Source of the DNA: JAVVHH01 sp965276815
Lineage (GTDB): Bacteria > Pseudomonadota > Alphaproteobacteria > Acetobacterales > Acetobacteraceae
Assembly (NCBI GenBank): GCA_965276815.1
Contig: CBDIBE010000004.1
Location: forward strand, 124,001-188,000
Direction of reading: 5' to 3'
DNA length: 64,000 nt
The notes beneath the pieces were generated by a model. It did not search any database. It had not been told where the DNA came from and was given only the letters and a program-made list of their open reading frames with translations. Positions 8,057-17,449 of the stretch are shown piece by piece. A program made the position numbers and the translations under genes. Numbering within the stretch: the stretch's first letter is position 1; each line of letters opens with the position of its first letter.

Positions 8057-9085
8057 TCAGAACGAGAACCGGCGGCGGCGGGCTGCTAGCACGAGACCCA
8101 GAACGGCCGGACCGAACAGCGCCAGAGTTGGTGGTTCCGGAACCTGCACGGGGTCAGCGTAGACCCCGAGGCTGTTGGCGTCATAGCGCTCGTCGTGCGC
8201 GGCGTCGTTGCTCGGCAGGTTGAGGATTTCGGGGTTGCCGTCCGCCCCTTCGGCGACAAGCGCAGTCGATCCGCCGCCGTCGAGGTTGATCGCGGTATAA
8301 GCGCCGAGATCGACCAGCAGATCGGCTTCCTCGGCCTCAAAGACGCCGTCACTGTAGCCCGGCTGGCGGCCGTCGATCGCCACTAGGTAGAGGTACTGAC
8401 CGTCTTGCGACACGCCGGCAACCGAGCGTGGGTTCAGGCTGTCGCCGGCGGTGGAGGTGTAAACGTTTCTGCCGTCGCTGACGACGATGTTCGATCCTGA
8501 GACGGCATTATAGACGCCGGTCGGGTTGGTGCTGCTCCCGGGGACGATCGAAGTCTGGTTGGCCGCTGTGATGAGAAGGTCGGCATAGCTCGCGTTGTTG
8601 GGAGCCACCAGCGTGCCGTTTGAGACCGCCAGGCCTTCCATGTATTTCTGGCTGTCTGGGGTGGGGGTCGTATAACAGCCGCAGGGGCCGAAGAAATCGG
8701 CATTGATGGCGACCTGGGTGCCACTGGACTGCAGGAACTGGGCGGTGGTCTGCCCGATCGTCTCATAGAGGTTGCTGCCGTTGCTGGTGATGCCGCTCGC
8801 CAAGGCCGCGGAAGCTGCGACAGGCGCGCCGCCGGGGGCCAGTGGCGTGGTAGTGAAGCTGATGCCCGGGGCGGTCGTGTCGATCTGCACGATATAGGCC
8901 TGGCTAAGGTCGCCGCCGGTCCCCTGGATGGTCGCCGTGGTCTCGTCGATCCCTTGAAAAATCGGCGTCCAATTGCCGATATTTATGCTGCTCGTGAAGG
9001 CGGTCGCGCGCGCCTGCGTCACAACGGACGCAGCCAGGAGTAATGAACCCGTCACAATGATTCCGCCCGAGGTTAACCGACGCAT
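8057..9085 (-). CDS. Phosphodiester glycosidase (NAGPA domain) with PEP-CTERM signal
   Basis: A 342-residue exported protein. A signal peptide covers about residues 1-28. The NAGPA/phosphodiester-glycosidase domain is shown by VAINADFFG (near 126-133), YLVAIDGRQPGYSDGV (233-248) and NLDGGGSTALV (267-277), the conserved segments of enzymes that cleave sugar-phosphodiester bonds such as N-acetylglucosamine 1-phosphodiester. The C-terminus is a PEP-CTERM signal: VPEPP (315-319), a hydrophobic helix and ARRRRF. So the enzyme should be displayed or released through the exosortase route and may trim surface polymer. Coupling of this catalytic domain to a PEP-CTERM tail is the notable point. The upstream region is AT-rich. 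Confidence 0.85.
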   Translation of the reverse strand: MRRLTSGGIIVTGSLLLAASVVTQARATAFTSSINIGNWTPIFQGIDETTATIQGTGGDLSQAYIVQIDTTAPGISFTTTPLAPGGAPVAASAALASGITSNGSNLYETIGQTTAQFLQSSGTQVAINADFFGPCGCYTTPTPDSQKYMEGLAVSNGTLVAPNNASYADLLITAANQTSIVPGSSTNPTGVYNAVSGSNIVVSDGRNVYTSTAGDSLNPRSVAGVSQDGQYLYLVAIDGRQPGYSDGVFEAEEADLLVDLGAYTAINLDGGGSTALVAEGADGNPEILNLPSNDAAHDERYDANSLGVYADPVQVPEPPTLALFGPAVLGLVLAARRRRFSF

Positions 9086-9484
9086 TTATTGTTCCTCTCA
9101 GTAGTTAGGTGAGGAACCTATTTTCAGCTCTGAAAAGAGGAAAGAGACAAGATTGTTAAGCAAATGTCTCACCGCCATTACAGGATTACATAAACACTGC
9201 ACATAAATTATACGGCTGTTCTGCCGGTCCATCGCGCGACCCGCAAGGCAGTCGATTGCGAACGTGAGAGGTCATGGCCTGCTCGCCCTGCGCGGAGGCG
9301 CCGGGGGTGCGGCTGCGAAGCTCAGTCCAGATGTGAGTCCGATCGGACACATAGCCCTGCGAATCGTGCAGGCGCGGGCCAATATCGCAACCGTTTGTCA
9401 AGACTAATGGCGCACCATATGCCAGTGTGTGGCAATTCCGCCGCACTCATCGGGCGTGCGGCGCCACTACTTGAGGATTACCGA
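9086..9484. other. Intergenic region between the glycosidase gene and hicBA
   Basis: About 400 bases between divergent genes. The left third (9100-9210) is clearly AT-richer than its surroundings and holds small inverted repeats such as ttttcag / ctgaaaa (9121-9136), so it is the likely promoter area. The right part (9210-9480) is GC-rich and contains an 86-codon minus-strand frame without a good start context. I do not accept that frame as a gene. The hicB promoter should lie near 9400-9480. Confidence 0.45.
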
Positions 9485-9733
9485 ATGCCCCGTGGCAGGA
9501 TTGTTGTGGACGCGATGTGGGACAACGAGGCGGAAGTCTTTGTCGCGACTAGCGCCGACGTGCCGGGCCTAGTGACGGAGGCCCCTACCTGGGAAAGCCT
9601 TCGGGCAAAGTTAAATGTGATGATCCCGGAGTTGCTTGAGCTGAACAGTGAGGGGCCCAATCCCCCCTTTGGGGCGGATGCCGAGCTGGTTTTGATGGGT
9701 GAGCACCGCTCGAAGGTCCGCCTGCGCGCCTGA
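9485..9733 (+). CDS. hicB: HicB-like antitoxin (DUF1902)
   Basis: An 82-residue protein. IVVDAMWDNEAEVFVATS and VPGLVTEAPTWESLRAKL give the partial RNase H-like HicB fold, and the IPELLEL ending of the core is typical of the DUF1902 subgroup. Antitoxins of this type neutralise HicA by direct binding and repress their own promoter. I chose ATG 9485; an upstream in-frame start at 9395 adds residues that do not resemble the family. The gene overlaps hicA by one base (TGATG). Here antitoxin precedes toxin, the reverse of the E. coli hicAB order but common in this subgroup. Confidence 0.82.
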   Translation: MPRGRIVVDAMWDNEAEVFVATSADVPGLVTEAPTWESLRAKLNVMIPELLELNSEGPNPPFGADAELVLMGEHRSKVRLRA

Positions 9734-9930
9734 TGGCCAGCTACACCAACGAGGTGAAGGCTAAGCTGCGGGAGGCCGAGTGCTACTTCGACCGCCAAGG
9801 CAAAGGCGACCACGAAATCTGGTATAGTCCGATCACTCAAAAGCGGTTCCCGGTGGACGCGGAAATTAAATCGCGCCACACGGCGAACGAGATCATGAAG
9901 CAAGCGGGCGTGGCATTTAGGTTCAGGTAA
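9733..9930 (+). CDS. hicA: HicA mRNA interferase toxin
   Basis: A 65-residue dsRBD-like toxin. GKGDHEIWYS carries the catalytic His (H27), and IKSRHTANEIMKQAGV is the conserved C-terminal helix. HicA toxins cleave mRNA independently of the ribosome and are held inactive by HicB, encoded just upstream with a TGATG overlap. The length is normal and no key residue is missing, so the module looks intact. It lies about 90 bases from the 3' end of tRNA-Thr(CGT), a typical landing place for mobile DNA. Confidence 0.85.
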   Translation: MASYTNEVKAKLREAECYFDRQGKGDHEIWYSPITQKRFPVDAEIKSRHTANEIMKQAGVAFRFR

Positions 9931-10022
9931 ACGGACACTCAACCATGGTCCGCTAGGGGTCCGCTACGGAATAGGCTGTTGCCAGTCCGATATAGGGCGG
10001 CCGTAAACCGTTGATTTGATGG

Positions 10023-10094
<72 letters not shown>

Positions 10095-10187
10095 GAACCG
10101 AAGCGGACGGTATATACCCTGCGTTGAACTGACCTGCAACTCCAGGGCTTGCGGAACAGGCCAGCACCAGCGACGTTCTGCAGTCTC

Positions 10188-11474
10188 ATGTCTGATTCTG
10201 ACCCAACCCCGCCGGCCCCCACAAGCCTCGGGCTTTGCGAATGCCCCGATTGTGGCCTCTTCCAGTCGCTGCCCGCCCTACGCCCCGGTCAGATCGCCGG
10301 GTGCATACGATGCGGCGCCGTCCTGCGGATGCGCCGGCACTTCACCTTCAGCGTGACGCTGGCACTCATGCTCACCGGCCTTGCCCTGTATGCCATAACG
10401 ATGTTCCAGCCGCTCATGGGCTTCAACTTCTTTGGCCAGGGCCGCGAAACCAGCGTTCCCGCGCTGCCGCTCGCCTACAACCCTTTCGGGCTCTGGATGC
10501 TGTCCGTCGTCGTGTTCGCGACCATAATGGCCGCCCCGCTGTTCAAGCTGCTGCTCACCGCCGGCGTGCTGATTGGCATACGTTGGGACGTCGCGTCCTC
10601 TAGCCTGGCCACCATGGCACGCGTCCGGGATTGGCTCACCCCCTGGTCGATGACCGAGGTATTTCTGCTCGGCATGTTCGTCGCCTATACGCGCCTGGCC
10701 GACTTCGCCAGGGTCCAGCCCGGTCTCGCACTGTTTGCCATGGGCGGCTTGATGCTGGTGATGGTGGCCGCCGATGCATGGCTTGATGAGCATGCGCTGT
10801 GGGACGCGATCGGCCGCCGCCGGCACGCTCCCGCTTCGCACGGGACCGGGCCGCTGATCGGGTGCGACACATGCGGACTGGTCAGCCGGACAGCACCTGG
10901 CCAAGACTGCCCCCGCTGCGAAAGCGTAATGCGCGTCCGCAGGCCGGAACCGGTCGGCCGCTGCTGGGCGCTGCTGATCGGCGCGGCGGTGCTCTATATC
11001 CCGTCCAACCTGCTGCCGATCATGACCGTGACCCGGCTGGCTCGAGGCCAGCCCAGTACGATCCTCGGTGGCGTGCAGGAATTGATCGAGTATCGGATGT
11101 GGCCGCTCGCGTTGCTGGTATTCACCGCCAGCATCGCTGTGCCGATGATCAAGCTCATCCTACTGGCCTATATGCTGATCATGACACAGCGCCGCTCTGC
11201 CACCGGGCTGGTCCGGCGGACGCGCATGTACCGGGTGGTTGAGGTGATCGGGCGCTGGTCGATGATTGACGTGTTCATGGTGACTATCCTCACTTCATTG
11301 GTGCAGATGGGCGTGCTTGCCTCCGTCACGCCTGGCCTTGGCGTGGTCTGCTTCGCCGGCGTGGTCATCCTGACCATGCTCTCGGCACGCTGTTTCGACC
11401 CGCGCGTGATGTGGGACGTGGCCGAGGAGCGCAGCCCCAGCGAGGCCTTCGCAGCCGCCGAGGCGCACGCATGA
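10188..11474 (+). CDS. pqiA: Paraquat-inducible protein A, inner-membrane subunit
   Basis: A 428-residue protein made of two similar halves. Each half starts with a zinc-ribbon-like cysteine set (C19/C22...C39/C42 in the first; CDTC...CPRC in the second) followed by a four-helix membrane block, the layout of PqiA. PqiA is the inner-membrane part of the PqiABC lipid-trafficking tunnel. The ATG at 10188 is preferred over an upstream TTG at 10149. The stop overlaps the start of pqiB (ATGA), so translation is coupled. Confidence 0.92.
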   Translation: MSDSDPTPPAPTSLGLCECPDCGLFQSLPALRPGQIAGCIRCGAVLRMRRHFTFSVTLALMLTGLALYAITMFQPLMGFNFFGQGRETSVPALPLAYNPFGLWMLSVVVFATIMAAPLFKLLLTAGVLIGIRWDVASSSLATMARVRDWLTPWSMTEVFLLGMFVAYTRLADFARVQPGLALFAMGGLMLVMVAADAWLDEHALWDAIGRRRHAPASHGTGPLIGCDTCGLVSRTAPGQDCPRCESVMRVRRPEPVGRCWALLIGAAVLYIPSNLLPIMTVTRLARGQPSTILGGVQELIEYRMWPLALLVFTASIAVPMIKLILLAYMLIMTQRRSATGLVRRTRMYRVVEVIGRWSMIDVFMVTILTSLVQMGVLASVTPGLGVVCFAGVVILTMLSARCFDPRVMWDVAEERSPSEAFAAAEAHA

Positions 11475-13108
11475 GCGAGACTCAGCCCTCGAAACGGCCT
11501 GAGGCAAAGGTCCGGCGTAGCCGCATCTCCTGGATTTGGCTGATCCCGCTGATCGCCGCCGGCGTCGCCGCTTTCCTCGGCTATCGCACGATCCGCGAAG
11601 AGGGCTCCGTCGTCACGCTCGCCTTCAACTCGGCCGACGGCCTGGTCGCGGGCCAGACCACGGTCCGGCACAAGGCGGTCGTCCTCGGGCAGGTCGAGAC
11701 GATCCGGCTCGCCGAAGACATGTCGCACGTGGTGGTCACCATCCGCATGCGCCGGGAGGCCGACCCCTATCTGACGGACCAGGCCCGCTTCTGGGTGGTG
11801 CGGCCGCGGATCACCGCGGGCAACCTCTCAGGATTGGAGACGCTGGTCTCCGGCAGCTACATCGAGATGGATCCCGGTGAGCGGAACGGGGCGAAGGATT
11901 ACCAGTTCGTCGGTCTCGAGACCCCGCCTGCCGTGCGCACCGGCGAGCCGGGCCGCACCTACCGGCTGCAGGCGCAGCGGATCGGCTCGCTCGGCCCAGG
12001 CGCGCCGGTGTTCTACCGCGATATCCAAGTGGGCGAGGTGCTCGACTACGACATCGGCAACGGGCTGGGGCCAGTGACGCTCAGCGTGTTCGTTCGCCGG
12101 CCATACGACCGGTTCGTCCGTGAAGGCTCGCATTTTTGGAACGCCTCGGGCCTCTCCGTCGAGATCGCCAACGGTGGGATCCACGTGCAGCTTGCAAGCA
12201 TCCAGGCGGTGCTCGCCGGCGGCGTCGCGTTCGATGCGCCGCAGGACGGCTCGGCGGCGCCGGCGCCGGCCAACGCCGCCTTCAAGCTCTATCAGAATTA
12301 CAACGACGCCAAGGCTGCCGGCTACAAGACCCGACAGGAGTTCGTGACCTATTTCGAGAGCTCGGTCAGCGGGCTGAGCCCGGGCGCCGCGGTCGAGTTC
12401 TACGGGATCCAGGTCGGGACCGTGAAGGCGGTCGATCTGGACCTCGACCCGGATAAGGCGACGGTGCGGGCGCGCGTTCGCTTCGAAATCCAGCCAGAGC
12501 GGATCGAGCCCACAGAAAAAGTGCAGCAGGAAGACCCGGTGGCGGTCGCCACCCGGCTGGTTCAGCACGGCATGCGCGTCTCCCTCGCCACCGCCAGCTA
12601 CTTGACCGGGTCGCAGGTCCTTTCGCTCAATTTCGACCCAGATGCGCCGAAGGCGGAGCTTACGAAGGTCGGTGACGACTGGGTCGTTCCGAGCGAGGGC
12701 GGCGGGCTCGACACGATCCTATCAACGGTCGGAAATATTTCCGCCAAGCTCGATCGCTTGCCGCTCGACCAGATCGGGCAGAATTTGAACACCACGCTGC
12801 GCTCGGCCTCGGGCGCCATGACGAGCCTGCAAGAGCTGGCGACCCGTGCCAATAGCGGCCTGTCGCCGGCCTTGGCGCGGCTGCCGGCTATTATCGCGTC
12901 GGTGCAAGACGCGGTGATCCGCGCCAACCACGTCTTCGGCTCGCTCGACACCGGATACGGCTACAATTCGCAGTTCCAGCGGGACATTGACCGGGCGCTG
13001 ATGGAAGTGGGCGACACGGCGCGCTCGATCCGGCAACTGGCCGATTTCCTCGACCGGCACCCGGAAGCGCTGATCAGAGGGCGGGTCGGATACTCCTCAT
13101 CGCAATGA
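11471..13108 (+). CDS. pqiB: PqiB, MCE-domain periplasmic tunnel protein
   Basis: A 545-residue protein with one N-terminal membrane anchor (about 22-41, ISWIWLIPLIAAGVAAF) and three MCE/MlaD domains, beginning near SVVTLAFNSADGLVAGQT, RTYRLQAQRIGSLGPGAPV and FVTYFESSVSGLSPGAAV. A C-terminal helical region (about 420-520) should form the needle seen in PqiB hexamers that spans the periplasm for phospholipid transport. Its length matches the family. It overlaps pqiA and pqiC by four bases each (ATGA). Confidence 0.92.
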   Translation: MSETQPSKRPEAKVRRSRISWIWLIPLIAAGVAAFLGYRTIREEGSVVTLAFNSADGLVAGQTTVRHKAVVLGQVETIRLAEDMSHVVVTIRMRREADPYLTDQARFWVVRPRITAGNLSGLETLVSGSYIEMDPGERNGAKDYQFVGLETPPAVRTGEPGRTYRLQAQRIGSLGPGAPVFYRDIQVGEVLDYDIGNGLGPVTLSVFVRRPYDRFVREGSHFWNASGLSVEIANGGIHVQLASIQAVLAGGVAFDAPQDGSAAPAPANAAFKLYQNYNDAKAAGYKTRQEFVTYFESSVSGLSPGAAVEFYGIQVGTVKAVDLDLDPDKATVRARVRFEIQPERIEPTEKVQQEDPVAVATRLVQHGMRVSLATASYLTGSQVLSLNFDPDAPKAELTKVGDDWVVPSEGGGLDTILSTVGNISAKLDRLPLDQIGQNLNTTLRSASGAMTSLQELATRANSGLSPALARLPAIIASVQDAVIRANHVFGSLDTGYGYNSQFQRDIDRALMEVGDTARSIRQLADFLDRHPEALIRGRVGYSSSQ

Positions 13109-13665
13109 AGCGTCTCATTCTGCTGCTCGGAGTGCTGCTGGCTTGCTGCAGCTCGCCGGAGCCCAAATACTTTACGCTGGCGCCCGTTCGAGGGACCGCA
13201 GCACCCGGCGGCCCGGCCCTCATCGAGCTGCGGCGGCCGGGTCTGGCCGGTTATCTCGACCGCTCGGACATCGTGCGGGCCGATTCGCCCTACCAGTTGA
13301 CACTGAGCGGCGGGGAGCGATGGGCGTCACCGCTGGGCGACATGATCGCCCGGGTGCTGGCCGAGGACCTGACCAACCGGCTGCCGGGGACCAGCGTGTT
13401 CACCGCGTCGGGGGCGATCTCGGCCGAGCCAAACGCCACGGTCGAGGTCGATGTCCAGCGCTTCGACGCAGCGACCGGCGGCCCGGTCACCCTGCTGGCG
13501 CAAGTGGCGGTCACCCGCGGCCGCTCGCGCAACGGCGCTGCGCAGACGCAGACGATCCGGCTGACGGTGACCCCAGGAGGCACTTCAACGGCCGATCTCG
13601 TCGCCGCGATGAGCGCAACCTTAGGCCAGATGGCGGACCAGATCGCGCAGATGCTGCGGCGGTGA
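13105..13665 (+). CDS. pqiC: PqiC outer-membrane lipoprotein
   Basis: A 186-residue lipoprotein. The signal peptide ends in LLAC with the lipidated Cys at about residue 14 (followed by CSSPEPKYFTL). YFTLAP and the later GDMIARVLAEDLTNRLP belong to the ABC-type transport auxiliary (DUF330/PqiC) domain. In E. coli PqiC forms an outer-membrane ring that docks on the PqiB needle. Here it completes a three-gene operon and ends before a strong bidirectional hairpin. Confidence 0.9.
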   Translation: MKRLILLLGVLLACCSSPEPKYFTLAPVRGTAAPGGPALIELRRPGLAGYLDRSDIVRADSPYQLTLSGGERWASPLGDMIARVLAEDLTNRLPGTSVFTASGAISAEPNATVEVDVQRFDAATGGPVTLLAQVAVTRGRSRNGAAQTQTIRLTVTPGGTSTADLVAAMSATLGQMADQIAQMLRR

Positions 13666-13786
13666 ATCGCGATGACGAGTGTAGGGGCGATTAGCGCAGC
13701 CGCACCGGCCTAGAGCAACGTCGCCCCGACTGGAATCGCGACAGCGACGCCAGTCATGCGACAAAGTTGCTCGCCACCAAAAGTAG

Positions 13787-13828
13787 CTAGACCGCCGCCC
13801 TGACACAGTCAGGGCGATAGCGGTCTAG
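13787..13828. terminator. Bidirectional hairpin between pqiC and cobT
   Basis: ctagaccgc + cgccctgac on the left and gtcagggcg + ata bulge + gcggtctag on the right form an 18-base-pair stem with a 3-base loop. It lies between convergent operons and contains the TAG stop codon of cobT (13825-13827). Confidence 0.75.
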
Positions 13829-15702
13829 GCGATAACCGGCGCCCGCTCGGCCGCCGCGCGCGACCAGGCCAGGCCGGCATCCTCGTCGAAGAGCTCGGCC
13901 AGCTTCTTCATCACCGTGCCGCCCAGCTCCTCGGCGTCCACGATCGTCACCGCCCGGCGATAATAGCGGGTCACGTCATGGCCGATGCCGATGGCGATCA
14001 GCTCGACCTGGTCGCGGCTCTCGATCTCGTGGATCACCTGGCGCAGATGCTTCTCCAGGTAGTTGCCTGGGTTGACCGACAGCGTGCTGTCATCCACCGG
14101 CGCGCCGTCGCTGATCACCATCAGGATGCGGCGATGCTCCGGACGGCCGACCAGCCGGCGGTAGGCCCAGAGCAGGGCCTCGCCGTCGATATTCTCCTTC
14201 AACAACCCCTCGCGCAGCATCAGCCCAAGGTTTTTGCGCGCACGCCGCCACGGTGCGTCGGCCGACTTGTAGATGATATGCCGCAGATCGTTCAGCCGGC
14301 CGGGGTTACGCGGCTTGCCATCCTGCACCCAGCGCTCGCGGCTCTGCCCGCCCTTCCAGGCGCGCGTGGTAAACCCGAGGATCTCCACCTTGACCGCGCA
14401 GCGCTCTAGCGTGCGAGCCAAAATGTCGCCGCACATGGCAGCCACCGTGATCGGCCGGCCACGCATGCTGCCCGAATTGTCGATCAGCAGGCTGACGACG
14501 GTGTCGCGGAAATCGGTCTCCCGCTCCCGCTTGTACGAAAGCGCTAACATCGGGTTAACCACCACGCGGGCCAGGCGCCCAGCGTCCAGCATCCCCTCCT
14601 CGAGGTCGAACTCCCAGGCGCGGGTCTGCTGCGCCATCAGCCGGCGCTGCAAGCGGTTGGCCAGCTTGCTCACCACGCCCTGCAGGTGCTGGAGCTGCTG
14701 GTCGAGCTGCTGGCGCAGCCGGGTCAGCTCGTCGGCGTCGCACAGGTCGTCGGCGTCGGTCTCCTCGTCGAAGTTCCGCACATAGGCGCGGTAGGCGTGG
14801 TGATCGTCGGGGATCGGCTTCTCGCGCCGCTGCTGCGGGCCGCCGGGCCGGTCGTCGCCTTCGGCCGCCGCCGCGTCCTCCTCGGCATCGTCCTGGCCTT
14901 CATCCTCGGCGGCCTCGGCCTCCATCTGCTCGGGCTGCGCACCGAGCATGCTGTCGGCATCGCTCTGGCTGTCGCCTTCGCTTTGGTCCTGGTTGTCCTG
15001 GGCGCCGGACTGCTCGCCGCCATCTTCCGCCTCGTCCTGCTCCTGGTCGGGCTCGCTTTCGACCTCGGCCTCGGCCAGGTCGAGTGCTGCGAGCAGCTTG
15101 CGGGCGGCGCGGGTAAAGCGGGTTTGGTTGTTTTGCGCCTGCGCCATCTCGGCCAGCGCCGCCTCGGCTTGCTCACCGAGCGTGCCGCGCCAACTGTCCA
15201 GAATCCGGCTCGCAGCCGCCGGCGAGGCCTGGCCAGACATCTGCTCGCGCGCCAGCAGGGCCAGCGCCGCCGGCATCGGCAGCTGGTCCTTGCGGGTCAT
15301 GCGGTCGAAGCCCTCGGACTCGCATTCCTCGGCCAGCCGCGCCCGCAGATTGGCCGCGACCCCGTCCATATGGCGCGCGCCCACCACCTCGACCCGCGCC
15401 TGCTCGAGCGCATCATAGACGTCCTTGGCCTCGCGGCGGCCGGGGCTGCGCGCCGCGTGGATGGCGTCATCGTGATGCCGCAGGCGCAGCGCCACGCTAT
15501 CCGCGGCGCCGCGCAGCTTGGCCATCTCGCCCGCCGGCAGCGCCCGCGTCGGCAACGGCAGCCGGGCGCGCTTGCCGACCAGGCCGGACGGACCCGGCTG
15601 GAAAGCGACCTGCACCTCCGGCGTGCCCGCCATCGCGCGCAGCGTGCCCGCGGTTGCGCGCTTAAAATCCTCGGTGCGAGCGTTGTCCTTCGATCCGGAC
15701 AT
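13825..15702 (-). CDS. cobT: Cobaltochelatase subunit CobT
   Basis: A 625-residue protein with a helical N-terminal part, a very acidic low-complexity centre (about 215-300, runs of Glu/Asp/Gln/Ser) and a C-terminal von Willebrand A domain. The MIDAS motif is DNSGSM, followed by further metal-site residues (SDGAPVDDST). CobT and CobS form the AAA+ chaperone that drives Co2+ insertion into hydrogenobyrinate a,c-diamide by CobN in aerobic B12 synthesis. It follows cobS with a TAATG overlap. cobN is not in the window. In some bacteria CobST is kept without CobN, so the substrate should be checked genome-wide. Confidence 0.94.
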   Translation of the reverse strand: MSGSKDNARTEDFKRATAGTLRAMAGTPEVQVAFQPGPSGLVGKRARLPLPTRALPAGEMAKLRGAADSVALRLRHHDDAIHAARSPGRREAKDVYDALEQARVEVVGARHMDGVAANLRARLAEECESEGFDRMTRKDQLPMPAALALLAREQMSGQASPAAASRILDSWRGTLGEQAEAALAEMAQAQNNQTRFTRAARKLLAALDLAEAEVESEPDQEQDEAEDGGEQSGAQDNQDQSEGDSQSDADSMLGAQPEQMEAEAAEDEGQDDAEEDAAAAEGDDRPGGPQQRREKPIPDDHHAYRAYVRNFDEETDADDLCDADELTRLRQQLDQQLQHLQGVVSKLANRLQRRLMAQQTRAWEFDLEEGMLDAGRLARVVVNPMLALSYKRERETDFRDTVVSLLIDNSGSMRGRPITVAAMCGDILARTLERCAVKVEILGFTTRAWKGGQSRERWVQDGKPRNPGRLNDLRHIIYKSADAPWRRARKNLGLMLREGLLKENIDGEALLWAYRRLVGRPEHRRILMVISDGAPVDDSTLSVNPGNYLEKHLRQVIHEIESRDQVELIAIGIGHDVTRYYRRAVTIVDAEELGGTVMKKLAELFDEDAGLAWSRAAAERAPVIA

Positions 15703-16721
15703 TACAGTCCTTTGCGCGGCGCCAGCAGCCCGGTGGGCAGCTCCTCGTTGAAGCAGCGCTGATAATATTCCGCCACCGTGCTCCGCTCCGCCTCGTCACA
15801 CTTGTTGAGGAAGGTCAGGCGGAAGGCGAACCCGATATCGCCGAAGATGCGGGCATTCTCCGCCCAGGTCATCACCGTGCGCGGCGACATCACCGTGGAA
15901 ATATCGCCATTGATGAAGCCGGCCCGCGTCAAATCGGCCAGCGCCACCATGCTCTCGACCTGCTTGCGCTTGGCCTTGTCGGCCGGGTCGATCCCCGCCT
16001 TGGCCATCACGATCGCCGTCTCCTGCTGGTGCGGCAGGTAGTTCAGCGTGGCCACGATGTTCCAGCGGTCCATCTGGCCTTGGTTGATCTGCTGCGTCCC
16101 ATGATACAGCCCGGTCGTGTCGCCCAGCCCCACCGTGTTCGCGGTCGCGAACAGGCGGAAGCTCGGATGCGGGCGGATCACCCGGTTCTGGTCCAGCAGG
16201 GTCAGCCTTCCCTCGACCTCGAGCACACGCTGGATGACGAACATCACGTCCGGCCGGCCCGCGTCATACTCGTCGAACACCAGCGCGCAGGCGTGCTGCA
16301 GCGCCCAGGGCAGGATCCCCTCGCGGAACTCGGTGATCTGCTTGCCATCCTTGAGCACGATGGCGTCCTTGCCGATCAGGTCGATGCGGCTGATGTGGCT
16401 GTCGAGGTTGACCCGGATGCAGGGCCAGTTCAGCCGGGCCGCAACCTGCTCGATATGCGTCGACTTGCCGGTCCCGTGATAACCCTGGATCAACACGCGC
16501 CGGTTGAACGCGAACCCGGCGACGATCGCCAGCGTGGTCTCGCGGTCGAACTTATAGGCGTCGTCCAGCTCCGGCACGTGCTCGGTCGGTACCGAGAAGG
16601 CCGGCACCTGCAACTCGGTCTCAAGGCCGAAGACCTCGCGGACGGAGAGCATTCGGTCTGGGACACTGATCGCCGAGGTCGGCGTGGAGCGTGCGTCGGC
16701 GAGGGCAGCGATGTTGTTCAT
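15702..16721 (-). CDS. cobS: Cobaltochelatase AAA+ subunit CobS
   Basis: A 339-residue MoxR-like AAA+ ATPase. Walker A is GYHGTGKST (80-88), Walker B is ALVFDEYDA, and sensor 1 lies around FRLFATANT. The N-terminal helical segment DRMLSVREVFGLE is typical of CobS. It assembles as a hexamer with CobT for ATP-dependent cobalt chelation. It sits first in the minus-strand cobS-cobT unit, downstream of the J-domain gene, the common alphaproteobacterial order. Confidence 0.95.
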   Translation of the reverse strand: MNNIAALADARSTPTSAISVPDRMLSVREVFGLETELQVPAFSVPTEHVPELDDAYKFDRETTLAIVAGFAFNRRVLIQGYHGTGKSTHIEQVAARLNWPCIRVNLDSHISRIDLIGKDAIVLKDGKQITEFREGILPWALQHACALVFDEYDAGRPDVMFVIQRVLEVEGRLTLLDQNRVIRPHPSFRLFATANTVGLGDTTGLYHGTQQINQGQMDRWNIVATLNYLPHQQETAIVMAKAGIDPADKAKRKQVESMVALADLTRAGFINGDISTVMSPRTVMTWAENARIFGDIGFAFRLTFLNKCDEAERSTVAEYYQRCFNEELPTGLLAPRKGL

Positions 16722-16806
16722 AAGCCTGGGTTGTCCTGTGCTTTTCCGAGAGGATGCCGCTTGCCAGGGCGGAGCACCTTACCCCCCTCGCTGCGGTTGC
16801 GAAAGC

Positions 16807-17391
16807 TCACCCGGCGGCCGCCATCCGAGGTTCTGAGGTCAAATAATGCCGAACGGCCGCGTATGCGAGGTTGATCAGCTTGAGCCGTTCTTCCGATTCC
16901 CGGTCGCCGCCATTGGCGTCCGGATGGTGCCGCTTGGCGAGTTCCTTGTAGCGCGCCTTCAGCACCTCCATCGAAACCGGCCAATCCAGGCCCAGCGTCC
17001 GCACCGGTTCGCGCAGATCCTGCGGCACGCCGTGGTTCGGTTGTTCCCGCCGGGCGCGCCCGTTGGCGAGCATGTCGAGCGGGTCGCGCAGCACGGTCTC
17101 GTCATACCTGCGGGCGCCCAGGCGGCCGAGCGGCCAGGTCGGGCGCTGCCAGCCCGTGTCCATCCTGGTTTGCTGCTCGATCTGGCCGGCCGTCATGCCT
17201 CGGTAATAGTCCCAGCTCGCATTGTAGGCGCGCACATGTTCGAGGCAGAACCAGTGATATTGGTTGAGTTCATTGCGCGACTTCGGAGCGCGGTATTCGC
17301 CCGCGAGGACGCAGTCGGGATGGTCGCAAATTCGGCCCGGCGCGTCCGGATCGGGCGCGTAGGCCCGGGGTCGCGTGAGGCGTCGGGTCAT
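16807..17391 (-). CDS. J-domain co-chaperone with N-terminal Cys/His cluster
   Basis: A 194-residue protein. The C-terminal third is a J domain with the diagnostic HPD (KRHHPDANGG, near 165) and is predicted to stimulate DnaK ATPase. The N-terminal part carries CDHPDC, then HWFCLEH about 25 residues later, a likely zinc knuckle conserved in alphaproteobacterial members of this family. I start at ATG 17391 (MTRRLTRPRAY) rather than 12 codons upstream. The gene is next to cobS and divergent from bolA, a conserved neighbourhood. The client is unknown; cobaltochelatase or Fe-S proteins are plausible only by context. Confidence 0.85.
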   Translation of the reverse strand: MTRRLTRPRAYAPDPDAPGRICDHPDCVLAGEYRAPKSRNELNQYHWFCLEHVRAYNASWDYYRGMTAGQIEQQTRMDTGWQRPTWPLGRLGARRYDETVLRDPLDMLANGRARREQPNHGVPQDLREPVRTLGLDWPVSMEVLKARYKELAKRHHPDANGGDRESEERLKLINLAYAAVRHYLTSEPRMAAAG

Positions 17392-17449
17392 GCTGCCCTT
17401 ATGTGCGTTCGGGGTGGTGCCCGGCAAGAGCTACCGCTAGATGTGTGCT

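Noticed and set aside
9186..9446. An 86-codon minus-strand frame upstream of hicB
   Set aside because: No ribosome-binding site, no recognisable family and unnatural composition; it overlaps the likely hicB promoter.
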